Of a stretch of DNA of 31,740 bases, positions 8,557-15,709 are shown piece after piece; positions within the stretch are counted from its first letter, which is position 1; the number at the start of each line of letters is the position of its first letter. The DNA comes from Desulfovibrionaceae bacterium UBA6814. Its GTDB lineage: Bacteria; Desulfobacterota; Desulfovibrionia; Desulfovibrionales; Desulfovibrionaceae. Location of the stretch: positions 1-31,740 of the forward strand of contig DKEU01000167.1 in NCBI GenBank assembly GCA_002452635.1, in the 5' to 3' direction. A program made the translations under genes and the position numbers. The notes below the pieces were generated by a model. That model was given only the letters and a program-made list of their open reading frames with translations. It was not told the DNA's origin and did no database searches.

Positions 8557-9279
8557 ATGGCGCGCAAGGAGGAGATCCGCTGCGAAGAAGGGCTGCCCCC
8601 GTGGCTGGCCACCTTCGCGGACATGATGTCCCTGCTCCTGTGCTTCTTCGTGCTCCTGCTCTCCTTCGCCAACCAGGACCTGGAGAACTTCAAGATGCTC
8701 CTGGGCTCCATCAAGGACGCCTTCGGGGTGCAGAAGGAGAAGAAGATCGACGAGGCCGCCTTCTCCAGCAAGCAGTACGAGCGCCCGGGCATGGACATGA
8801 GCCGCCAGGAACGGGTGGACCTCAAGCTCACCATGCAGCTGCGCAACCTCCTGAGCCAGGACACCGAGCTCAAGAAGTCCTCGGGCGTGGAGGCCGAAGA
8901 GGACGGGGTGCTGGTGCGGGTGGACACCGGCTACCTGTTCGAGCCCGGCGCCATCGCCTTCACCCCCGACGCGGCCGCGGCCCTGGACCGCATCGTCGCC
9001 ACCCTGCAGGAATACACCTTCCACTGCGTGATCCGCGGGCACAGCGACGACAACCCGGAACATGGGTCGGCCTACCCCTCCAACTGGGAGCTGTCCGCGG
9101 CCCGGGCGGCCCGCGTGCTGCGCTACCTGGTGGACAACGGCGGCATCTCGCCCCTGCGCCTCAAGGCCGTGGGCTACGCCGACACCCGGCCCCTGGTGCC
9201 CAACAGCTCCGACGCCAACCGCATCCGCAACCGCCGGGTGGAGTTCTTCTTCCACCGGCCGAATACCCTTTCTTGGTAG
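8557..9279 (+). CDS. motB: Flagellar motor stator protein MotB (OmpA-like)
   Basis: This 240-residue protein anchors the stator to peptidoglycan. A short cytoplasmic N-terminus is followed by a single transmembrane helix (residues about 18-40) carrying the ion-binding aspartate D22 in TFADMMSLLLCFFVLL, equivalent to E. coli MotB D32 and PomB D24. A plug/linker region (about 45-100) comes next. The C-terminal OmpA-type peptidoglycan-binding domain (about 115-235) has GHSDDNP, NWELSAARAARVL and a NRIRNRRVEF end. The ATG follows the motA stop directly, as usual for a 1:1 membrane complex. Length is slightly short but complete. Confidence 0.96.
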   Translation: MARKEEIRCEEGLPPWLATFADMMSLLLCFFVLLLSFANQDLENFKMLLGSIKDAFGVQKEKKIDEAAFSSKQYERPGMDMSRQERVDLKLTMQLRNLLSQDTELKKSSGVEAEEDGVLVRVDTGYLFEPGAIAFTPDAAAALDRIVATLQEYTFHCVIRGHSDDNPEHGSAYPSNWELSAARAARVLRYLVDNGGISPLRLKAVGYADTRPLVPNSSDANRIRNRRVEFFFHRPNTLSW

Positions 9280-9329
9280 CGTCCGCGCCTCGTTGCTTTT
9301 CTTTGGAAAATGCCCGAATCTAGGCCGGG

Positions 9330-11051
9330 ATGCCGCCTACCGAACCTGAATCCGCCTACACGGTCCAAGTCCTGCGCGAGCAGGGCGAGGTGGCCGACCT
9401 CTGCCTGACCCTGGCCGACGGCAAGTCCTGGCGGCTCTTGGGTCGTTCCGGCCCGGCCACCGAGCTGCGGCCGGTGGAGCGCTTCCTGGCCGAGCACCCC
9501 CTGCCCGGCCCGGGCGAGCCCGCCCCGGTGCTGCCGGTGCTCCTGGGGCACGGCCTGGGGCACGGCCTCGCGGCCCTGCTCGCGGCCTGGCCCGGGCCGG
9601 TGGCCGTGGCGGACAAGGAGACGGCGCTGCTCGCGCTCTCCGGCCCGCCCGACCCCCGCGCCCTGCACGTGGCCGACCCCGACCCCCTGGCCGCCCTGAA
9701 GGCCCTGTCCCGCTGGCAGATGGAGCACGGCGGCCGGCCCCTGGCCCCCATCGTCCACCCCCTGTACCCCCGCCTGGACCGGGCCTGGTACGGCCTGCTC
9801 CAGGAGAACCTGGCCGCCAGCCGGAAGTTCGACTTCTGGGGCCGGGCCGACTACCCCAAGTTCACGACCTGGCCGCCCCGGGTGCTGCACCTCACCTCCG
9901 ACTACTTCCTGCTGGGCGAGGTGGTGCGGGCCAGCGAGCGCCTGGGCGCGCCGCACATGTTCGTGAACATCGGCAGCCGCGAGATCGCCCGCCAGGACTT
10001 CGTGGAGCAGCTCCTGGCCGCGGTGGTGGAGTTCAAGCCGGACTTCGTGTTCACCATCAACCACCTGGGCGTGGACCGGGAGGGCGTGCTGGTCGGACTC
10101 CTGGAGAAGCTGCGCCTGCCCCTGGCCTCCTGGTTCGTGGACAACCCCCACCTCATCCTCTACCTTTACGCCAACCTGTCCACGCCCTGGACCGCCATCT
10201 ACACCTGGGACACGGACAACGTGGCGAGCCTGGGGGAGCGCGGGTTCCCCCACGTGGAATACCTGCCCCTGGCCGCGGACGCCTCGCGCTTCACCCCGCC
10301 CCGCAGCCTGCCCGCGCGCCACCCCTGGCGCTCCCGGGTGTCCTTCGTGGGCAACTCCATGATCTACAAGGTGGGGCACCGCATGAAGGCCGGCCGCTTC
10401 CCGCGCGCGCTGCTCACCGGCTACCGGGAGGTGGCCCGAGGGTTCGCCGCCTCGGACGAGCGCAGCGTGTCCGCCTTCCTGGCCGCGCACCACCCGGCCG
10501 AGCACGCGGCCTTCGCGGCCCTGGACACGGACGAGCGCAAGCTCTGCTACGAGACCATGGTCACCTGGGAGGCCACCCGCCAGTACCGCAAGTCCTGCGT
10601 GGCCGGCATCCTGCCCTTTGCCCCGCTCATCGTCGGGGACAAGGGCTGGAACAAGACCTTTCCCGGCCAGGGCCAAGCCTGGCGCTGGCACAAGGAGCTG
10701 TCCTACTACGACGAATTGCCCGGGTTCTACCCGCTGTCCGAGGTCAACTTCAACTGCACCAGCCAGCAGATGAAGGGCGCGGTGAACCAGCGGGTGTTCG
10801 ACGTGCCCGCCTGCGGGGCCTTCGTGCTCACCGACCACCGGGAGCAGATGGAGGACCTGTTCGAGCCCGGGAGCGAGGTGGCCTTCTACCGCGATCCGGC
10901 CGAGGTGCCGGACCTGGTGCGGCGCTACCTGGACCACCCGGCCGAACGGGAGCGCATCGCCCGGGCGGCCCGCCGCCGGGTGCTGGCCGAGCACACCTAC
11001 GAACACCGGCTGGAAACCCTGTTCCGGTCCATGCGGAAAATCTATGGCTGA
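9330..11051 (+). CDS. CgeB-like glycosyltransferase with DUF3880-type N-terminal region
   Basis: This 573-residue protein looks like the CgeB/DUF3880 glycosyltransferase group. The N-terminal half (about 1-190) is divergent. The middle (about 190-330) has the DUF3880-like pattern HLTSDYFLLGEVVRA, KPDFVFTINHLGVDREG, SWFVDNPHLIL and EYLPLAADASRF. The C-terminal part (about 470-570) has the GT-B style QRVFDVPACGAFVLTDH and EVAFYRDPAEVPDLVRRYL used for nucleotide-sugar binding. There is no signal peptide, so it acts in the cytosol. It begins 50 bases after motB and overlaps the next glycosyltransferase by 8 bases. Placement beside stator genes suggests glycosylation of flagellin or of a surface polysaccharide. 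Donor and acceptor are unknown. Confidence 0.8.
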   Translation: MPPTEPESAYTVQVLREQGEVADLCLTLADGKSWRLLGRSGPATELRPVERFLAEHPLPGPGEPAPVLPVLLGHGLGHGLAALLAAWPGPVAVADKETALLALSGPPDPRALHVADPDPLAALKALSRWQMEHGGRPLAPIVHPLYPRLDRAWYGLLQENLAASRKFDFWGRADYPKFTTWPPRVLHLTSDYFLLGEVVRASERLGAPHMFVNIGSREIARQDFVEQLLAAVVEFKPDFVFTINHLGVDREGVLVGLLEKLRLPLASWFVDNPHLILYLYANLSTPWTAIYTWDTDNVASLGERGFPHVEYLPLAADASRFTPPRSLPARHPWRSRVSFVGNSMIYKVGHRMKAGRFPRALLTGYREVARGFAASDERSVSAFLAAHHPAEHAAFAALDTDERKLCYETMVTWEATRQYRKSCVAGILPFAPLIVGDKGWNKTFPGQGQAWRWHKELSYYDELPGFYPLSEVNFNCTSQQMKGAVNQRVFDVPACGAFVLTDHREQMEDLFEPGSEVAFYRDPAEVPDLVRRYLDHPAERERIARAARRRVLAEHTYEHRLETLFRSMRKIYG

Positions 11052-12453
11052 ACCCGCGCCCATCCTCCTCCTGCAGATGCAGCGCATGGGGGACCTGATC
11101 CTGTCCTTCCCCCTGCTGTTGTGGCTCAAGCGCACCATGCCCGGCCATCCGGTCTGGGTGGTGGCCGAAGAGATGTTCTTTTCCCAGCTGGTGCCCCTGT
11201 CGCCGGCCGCCACCTACTACCCCTGGACCCGGGCCGCGGCGCACGAGCTGTCCCGGCACGAGTTCGCCCTGGTGGTGAACCTCTCCCACCGGCCCGAGGC
11301 CGCGGAGCTGGCCGGCGCGGTGCGGGCCCTGCGCAAGATCGGCCCGGTGCGGGAGGGGGACGCCACCTACGTGCGCGGGGACTGGCAGCTCTACCGCTCC
11401 TCCCTGGTGGCGGCCAACCGGCACAACCGGTTCCACTGGGCGGACCTGAACGCCCTGGACCTGGTGCCCCGGGAGGAGATGGCGGCCACCGCCTGGCCGC
11501 CGCCGCGCACCCTGGGCGACGACAACGCGCGGGTGGGCCTGTTCGTGGGCGCCAGCGAGGAGTCCAAGCGGCCCGGCACCTGGTTCTGGTCGTCCCTCAG
11601 CAAGGAGCTGCTGCGCCGCGACCTGCGGCCCGTGCTCCTGGGCGGGCCCAAGGAGAAGTTCTTTGCGGACGAGATCGCCCAGATGGCGGGCGGCAAGGTG
11701 CTGAACCTGGCGGGCCGGCTGTCCCTGTCCCAGTTCGCGGCCGCGGGCCACACCCTGCAGCTCATGGTCACCCCGGACACCGGGCCCATGCACCTGGCGG
11801 CCTGGACCGGCCTGCGGACGCTCAGCATCTCCATGGGCCCCATCAACTCCTGGGAGACCGGCCCCTACCAGCCCCGGCACTACGTGCTGCGCTCCAAGGC
11901 GAGCTGCGTGGGGTGCTGGCACTGCGACCGGCCGCAGCCGGTGTGCCGGCGCAACTACCAGCCCAAGCGCATCGCCATGGCCATCCGCCAGATCATCCGG
12001 GGCAACGAGCGCGCCCTGGCCAAGGTGGACATCCCCAGCCTGGACCTGTACCGCACCGGCCGCGGCGAGCACGGCCTGTACCGCCTGGAGCGGGTCACCA
12101 AGCCCGAGCACGAGAGCGCGCGCAACCTGGTGAGCCGGGTCTGGCACCGGATGTTCGGGGAGCTCTTCGGCCTGTGGCCAGGCAGCCTGGCCGAGGCGGC
12201 CTTCGCGGCCCTGGCCGTGGAGCACCCGGTGCTGGCCGAGCGCTTCAGCCTGGCCGCGGTGCGCCTGGGCCGCGACCTCAAGGCCGCGGCCAAGGGCCAC
12301 ACCCTGCCCCCCGACTTCTGGACCGCCGGCCCCCCGCTGCTGCGCCCGGCCCGCTCCTACTGCCTCACCTTCCTCCAGAACGAGGACTACTCCCCCCAGG
12401 CCCGCCTGCGCTGCCTGGAGCTGGTGGAGCGGCTGGCGTCGCTCGGCCGCTAG
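11044..12453 (+). CDS. Glycosyltransferase family 9 (heptosyltransferase-like)
   Basis: This 469-residue protein resembles ADP-heptose:LPS heptosyltransferases (GT9). It starts with the family N-terminus LLLQMQRMGDLILSFPLLLWL, has VGLFVGASEESKRPGTWFW (the usual GAS/K-R-W binding region) and the diagnostic VTPDTGPMHLAAWTGLRTLSI motif around residues 240-260. About 130 residues after that are an extra C-terminal region with a cysteine cluster (SCVGCWHCDRPQPVCRR), not part of the core fold. It overlaps the upstream gene by 8 bases, so the two transferases likely work on one glycan. gmhA, which makes the heptose precursor, is elsewhere in the window, but whether the donor here is ADP-heptose is inference. 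It is the last gene of the run. Confidence 0.87.
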   Translation: MAEPAPILLLQMQRMGDLILSFPLLLWLKRTMPGHPVWVVAEEMFFSQLVPLSPAATYYPWTRAAAHELSRHEFALVVNLSHRPEAAELAGAVRALRKIGPVREGDATYVRGDWQLYRSSLVAANRHNRFHWADLNALDLVPREEMAATAWPPPRTLGDDNARVGLFVGASEESKRPGTWFWSSLSKELLRRDLRPVLLGGPKEKFFADEIAQMAGGKVLNLAGRLSLSQFAAAGHTLQLMVTPDTGPMHLAAWTGLRTLSISMGPINSWETGPYQPRHYVLRSKASCVGCWHCDRPQPVCRRNYQPKRIAMAIRQIIRGNERALAKVDIPSLDLYRTGRGEHGLYRLERVTKPEHESARNLVSRVWHRMFGELFGLWPGSLAEAAFAALAVEHPVLAERFSLAAVRLGRDLKAAAKGHTLPPDFWTAGPPLLRPARSYCLTFLQNEDYSPQARLRCLELVERLASLGR

Positions 12454-12515
12454 GCCGGGAGCCGCGCGGCAGGCCCTTTACCCTCCGGGGGCCAAGGGGC
12501 CGCCTTGCTGTGAGT

Positions 12516-12575
12516 TTGCAACGAGGATGCATTCTGCTATCCACAGATACATCTGCATTTCGGTATAGCAAGGAG
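12516..12575 (+). promoter_or_regulatory. Candidate fic promoter with overlapping nested palindrome
   Basis: TTGCAA (12516-12521) and TATCCA (12538-12543) form a weak -35/-10 pair with a 16-base spacer. A nested inverted repeat overlaps the -10: GCTAT (12536-12540) with ATAGC (12565-12569), and inside it CAGAT (12544-12548) with ATCTG (12551-12555). AAGGAG at 12570-12575 is 5 bases before the ATG. The palindrome is well placed for a repressor, but no regulator is identified. Confidence 0.35.
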
Positions 12576-12580
12576 AATCA

Positions 12581-13699
12581 ATGCCTCCGGTACAGTACCA
12601 TGTGGGCAAGTTCCCCCCGGCGGAAATAGACTGGCCACGGCTTATTCCTTTAATTGGCCCGGCGAGTGCGGCTATTGCCCGTTTTGATGGTGTGCTGGCG
12701 GCCGTCCCCAATCCGCAGGTTCTCCTGACCCCTCTTACGACCCAGGAGGCGGTACTTTCCAGCCGCATTGAAGGTACCCAGGCCAAGTTGGATGAAGTGT
12801 TGGAATACGAGGCCGGGGGAGAAGACATAGAGAGGTCCCCTGAGCGGGTGGCGGACATCCAGGAAGTCCTCAATTACCGCCGTGCCATGGGAAGGGCTCT
12901 GGAATTGCTGAAAACGTTGCCACTCTGCCAACGAGTGGTCCGAGAAGCCCACGCGGTCTTATTGGCCGGGGTACGCGGCCGGAATCGCAACCCCGGCGCT
13001 TACCGAACCACACCGAATTGGATTGGTCCGGCCGGAAGTAGCATCGAGGATGCCCGATTCGTTCCTGTCGGCGCAGAATTGCTTCCACAGGCCATGGATC
13101 GTTGGGAGACCTTCATTCACGAAGGGTTTTTCGACAAGCTCACACAGCTTGCCTTGCTCCATGCGGAATTCGAGGCCATCCACCCGTTTCTTGACGGCAA
13201 TGGACGCCTAGGGCGCATGTTGGTTCCGCTGTTCCTGCAACATGCCGGTGTGCTTTCCCAACCGGTCTTTTATGTCAGTGCGTACCTGGAGTCTCATCGC
13301 GATGAATACTACGAACGCTTGTTGGCAGTATCCCGAGATAATGACTGGACCGGATGGTGCGGTTTCTTTTTGCAGGCTCTAACTTCGCAAGCCGCGGAAA
13401 ATCTGGAAAAAGCGCAGGGCATCCTTCATCTGCATCAACGAATGCTTACTGAAGCGTCCGGATTGACTCATTCCCAGTATGCGCCATTTGCGGTTGATTT
13501 CCTTTTCAGAAACCCCGTGTTTCGAAGTTCGGTATTCACGCGAACATCCGGGATTCCTGGCCCAACCGCTCGGCGCATTCTTTCCGTATTCTCCGCGCGC
13601 GGAATACTCGCTACTGTGCGGTCATCCAGCGGGCGACGTCCGGCAACCTATGCCTTTCGGGAACTCCTGAACATCGCCGAAGGACACGAGGCGTTTTGA
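12581..13699 (+). CDS. Fic family AMP-transferase-type protein with N-terminal inhibitory motif
   Basis: This 372-residue protein is a Fic-domain enzyme, usually transferring AMP from ATP to a target hydroxyl. The catalytic motif HPFLDGNGRLGR is intact at residues 201-212. The inhibitory motif [S/T]xxxE[G/N] is present N-terminally as S60-S-R-I-E64-G65, which puts it in class II (cis auto-inhibition), so no separate antitoxin is needed. The order is a Fic_N-type region (about 1-95), the Fic domain (about 110-250) and a C-terminal winged-helix-like part (about 290-365, GIPGPTARRILSVFSARGIL). Codon use and GC are visibly lower than in its neighbours, suggesting later acquisition. It is alone, preceded by its own ribosome site and converging on cobB. 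The target is unknown. Confidence 0.92.
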   Translation: MPPVQYHVGKFPPAEIDWPRLIPLIGPASAAIARFDGVLAAVPNPQVLLTPLTTQEAVLSSRIEGTQAKLDEVLEYEAGGEDIERSPERVADIQEVLNYRRAMGRALELLKTLPLCQRVVREAHAVLLAGVRGRNRNPGAYRTTPNWIGPAGSSIEDARFVPVGAELLPQAMDRWETFIHEGFFDKLTQLALLHAEFEAIHPFLDGNGRLGRMLVPLFLQHAGVLSQPVFYVSAYLESHRDEYYERLLAVSRDNDWTGWCGFFLQALTSQAAENLEKAQGILHLHQRMLTEASGLTHSQYAPFAVDFLFRNPVFRSSVFTRTSGIPGPTARRILSVFSARGILATVRSSSGRRPATYAFRELLNIAEGHEAF

Positions 13700-13712
13700 T
13701 GCTCATGGAATG

Positions 13713-13787
13713 ACAACAAGCGTGCTTGTTGTGCACAAAAAGTGCACTCGTGAGCAACAAAATGTCTTGCTGTTCATCCGTGATGAA
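13713..13787. terminator. Three palindromes between the convergent fic and cobB genes
   Basis: The inverted repeats are ACAACAAGC (13713-13721) with GCTTGTTGT (13724-13732), GTGCAC (13731-13736) with GTGCAC (13742-13747) across AAAAA, and TTCATC (13773-13778) with GATGAA (13782-13787). They lie just past the fic stop in AT-richer DNA of the insert. A termination role is plausible, but none has a clear U tract. Confidence 0.4.
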
Positions 13788-13871
13788 TAAATCGCACGAC
13801 ATCCGGTTCACTCCCGGTTCGGCGAGTCCGTCCACGGAATGCTATAAGTAGCCCCCTTGCCCGCCGGAGGC

Positions 13872-15287
13872 CTACTGCTTCGCGCGGTACGCCGCGGCCG
13901 CGGCCACGAAGCGGTCGGCCCACCAGGGGCAGGCCAGGGCGTGGAGGTGGGTGTAGCTGGCGAAGGTGTTGCCCAGGACGTAGCCGTCGCCGCCCTCGGC
14001 CATGCCGGAGCCGCGGGTCAGGCGCAGGGCCAGGGGGAGGGCGCCGCCCTCCGGGGCCAGGCAGTGGGAGTAGTGGAACTCGTGGCCCCGGAACGTTCCG
14101 CCCCTAGGGTGGAAGGGGGTGTCGCCCACCACCTCGGCCTCCACGTAGCCCAGGCCCTGGGGCTTGGCGCACAGGGTGGTGGACACGGGCAGGACCCCGG
14201 CCATGGGCAATTCCGCGTCCGGGGTCCGCAGGCTCCGGCAGAGCACCATGAACCCGCCGCACTCGGCGTAGATGGGCAGGCCCTTTTGGTGCAGCTCGCG
14301 CAGGCGGGCCAGGCCGGGGTTGGCGTTCAACCCTTTCGCCTGGGTCTCGGGGAACCCGCCGCCCAGGTACAGGCCGTCCAGGTCGGGCCAGGGCGCGGGC
14401 GAGAGCAGGGAAACCTCGTGCAGCCGCGCGCCGGCGTGCTCCAGGGCCTCCAGGTTCTCGGGGTAGTAGAACCACAGGCACGCGTCGCGCACGTAGCCGA
14501 TGTCCACCACCGCGGGCCTGGCCGGCCCGGGCCACAGGGGCGGGATGCCGAAGGGCAAGGGCGGGGCGCTCTGGGCTGCGGCCAGGATGGCGGGCAGGTC
14601 CAGGTTCTCGCGCATGATGCGGGCCAGGTTGTCCAGCACGGCCTCGTGGCCGCCGTATTCCCGGTCCGAGATGAGGCCCATGTGGCGCTCCGGGATGGGG
14701 TCGGGCGAAATCTTGGGGAGCGCGCCCAGCACGGGCACGTCGGTGTAGTACTCGATGGCCTGGCGCAGGATGGCGCGGTGGCGCTCCCCGGCGGTGCGGC
14801 CCAGGACCACGCCGGCCAGGTGGACGCCGGGCTCGAACAGGGACACGCCCTGGATCACCGCGGCTGCGGTGCGGGTCATCTTGGTGCAGTCCAGGGCCAG
14901 GATGACGGGCATCTCCAGCACCCGGGCCAGCTCGGCCGAGGAGCAGGAGCCCGCCACGTCCATGCCGTCGAAGAGCCCGCGGTTGCCCTCGGCCAGGGCG
15001 ATGTCGCCGCCCGCGGCCTTGGCCAGGAACAGGGAGCGCAGGGCCTCGGGGCCCAGGAAGAAGGGGTCCAGGTTGCTGGCGGGCCGGCCCGCGGCCAGGG
15101 AGAGCCACTGGGCGTCGATGTAGTCGGGCCCCTTCTTGAAGGGGCGCACGTCTCGGCCGTCCGCCACCAGGGCGCGGGCCAGCCCCAGGGAGAGGATGGT
15201 CTTGCCCGCGCCGCCGGAGAGTCCGGCCAGGAGCAGGCGGGGGATGGCGGCGGGGGAGGTCGTGGGGTGCTCCGGGTTGGTTAACAC
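13872..15287 (-). CDS. cobB: Cobyrinate a,c-diamide synthase
   Basis: This 471-residue protein amidates the a- and c-acetate side chains of cobyrinic acid (anaerobic CbiA / aerobic CobB family), using glutamine and ATP in corrin synthesis. The N-terminal ATP-binding part has the P-loop GLSGGAGKT (residues 22-30) and the KKGPDYID motif. The C-terminal class-I glutamine amidotransferase part has its nucleophile at C343 in YAECGGFM and a HEFHYSH region. The start is a GTG at 15287, which gives a normal N-terminus but has no evident Shine-Dalgarno sequence and is the last part of a long hairpin. It lies 126 bases after dsrD in the same direction. This dsrABD-cobB order is familiar from Desulfovibrio. 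No cobalamin riboswitch is seen. Confidence 0.93.
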   Translation of the reverse strand: MLTNPEHPTTSPAAIPRLLLAGLSGGAGKTILSLGLARALVADGRDVRPFKKGPDYIDAQWLSLAAGRPASNLDPFFLGPEALRSLFLAKAAGGDIALAEGNRGLFDGMDVAGSCSSAELARVLEMPVILALDCTKMTRTAAAVIQGVSLFEPGVHLAGVVLGRTAGERHRAILRQAIEYYTDVPVLGALPKISPDPIPERHMGLISDREYGGHEAVLDNLARIMRENLDLPAILAAAQSAPPLPFGIPPLWPGPARPAVVDIGYVRDACLWFYYPENLEALEHAGARLHEVSLLSPAPWPDLDGLYLGGGFPETQAKGLNANPGLARLRELHQKGLPIYAECGGFMVLCRSLRTPDAELPMAGVLPVSTTLCAKPQGLGYVEAEVVGDTPFHPRGGTFRGHEFHYSHCLAPEGGALPLALRLTRGSGMAEGGDGYVLGNTFASYTHLHALACPWWADRFVAAAAAYRAKQ

Positions 15288-15337
15288 AAAGCCGATTCAG
15301 GGGGTCGCTTGTACTGCGGCCCTCGGAATCGGCTTTG
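15287..15337 (-). promoter_or_regulatory. Stem-loop covering the cobB start codon
   Basis: Bases 15287-15298 (CAAAGCCGATTC) and 15326-15337 (GAATCGGCTTTG) are perfect 12-base complements around a 27-base loop, inside which AGGG and CCCT can add four pairs. In the dsrD-cobB transcript the second arm ends on the first G of the GTG start. Folding would hide the start region. There is no U tract after it, so translational control or RNA processing fits better than termination. Confidence 0.5.
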
Positions 15338-15413
15338 AAAAATGTCCGTGCAGGGCACGCAGGGCAAGGCCCCGGCGCTGCCGGGCAGCGGGTGGAAGCC
15401 GGTCCGGTGTGGA

Positions 15414-15647
15414 CTACTCCTCGGAGTGCTGCTTGCCGGCGCCCTTGAGCCCGTACATGGTGGTGGAGCCCGAGGACCAGAACTCCATGACCTGCTCGTT
15501 CACGAGGGTGGTCAGGACCTTCTTGACCTCGCGCTGGCCCGCATCCGGGAACAGCTTGGTGAAGTCGTTGAAGTAGAATTTGGTCTTGGTCTTGGACTTG
15601 CAGAACTCGAGAATCTGTTCCCGGGCAGCCGTGGGATCGAGAGCCAT
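15414..15647 (-). CDS. dsrD: Dissimilatory sulfite reductase-associated protein DsrD
   Basis: This 77-residue cytoplasmic winged-helix protein is found with dsrAB in sulfate reducers and has been reported to stimulate DsrAB sulfite reduction. The sequence runs from MALDPTAAREQILEFCKSK through FYFNDFTKLFPDAGQREVKK to VMEFWSSGSTTMYGLKG, the typical DsrD length and pattern. It has a good ribosome site (GGGGGA ahead of the ATG at 15647). It lies 62 bases after dsrB, with a strong hairpin in that gap, so its level may differ from DsrAB. Its presence supports the reductive, not the oxidative, direction of the pathway. Confidence 0.96.
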   Translation of the reverse strand: MALDPTAAREQILEFCKSKTKTKFYFNDFTKLFPDAGQREVKKVLTTLVNEQVMEFWSSGSTTMYGLKGAGKQHSEE

Positions 15648-15663
15648 GATTTCCCCCTTTGGG

Positions 15664-15694
15664 AAAATGGGGCGCGGGCGGTTGCCCGCGCCCC
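15664..15694 (-). terminator. Terminator-like attenuator between dsrB and dsrD
   Basis: A perfect 11-base-pair GC-rich stem, GGGGCGCGGGC (15669-15679) with GCCCGCGCCCC (15684-15694), has a 4-base loop. On the minus strand it is followed by ATTTTCCC. It begins 15 bases after the dsrB stop and ends before the dsrD ribosome site. It could terminate part of the transcript or protect the 3' end of dsrAB RNA. Confidence 0.65.
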
Positions 15695-15709
15695 GTTAGT
15701 CAGCAAATC

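Noticed and set aside
13791..13840. GGTTC-containing sequence resembling a tRNA T-arm near 13805-13825
   Set aside because: No acceptor, D or anticodon arms can be drawn around it and there is no CCA end. It is only a short imperfect hairpin.
15288..15413. Cobalamin riboswitch between dsrD and cobB
   Set aside because: The spacer is only 126 bases and lacks the conserved B12-box core. It contains just two simple palindromes.
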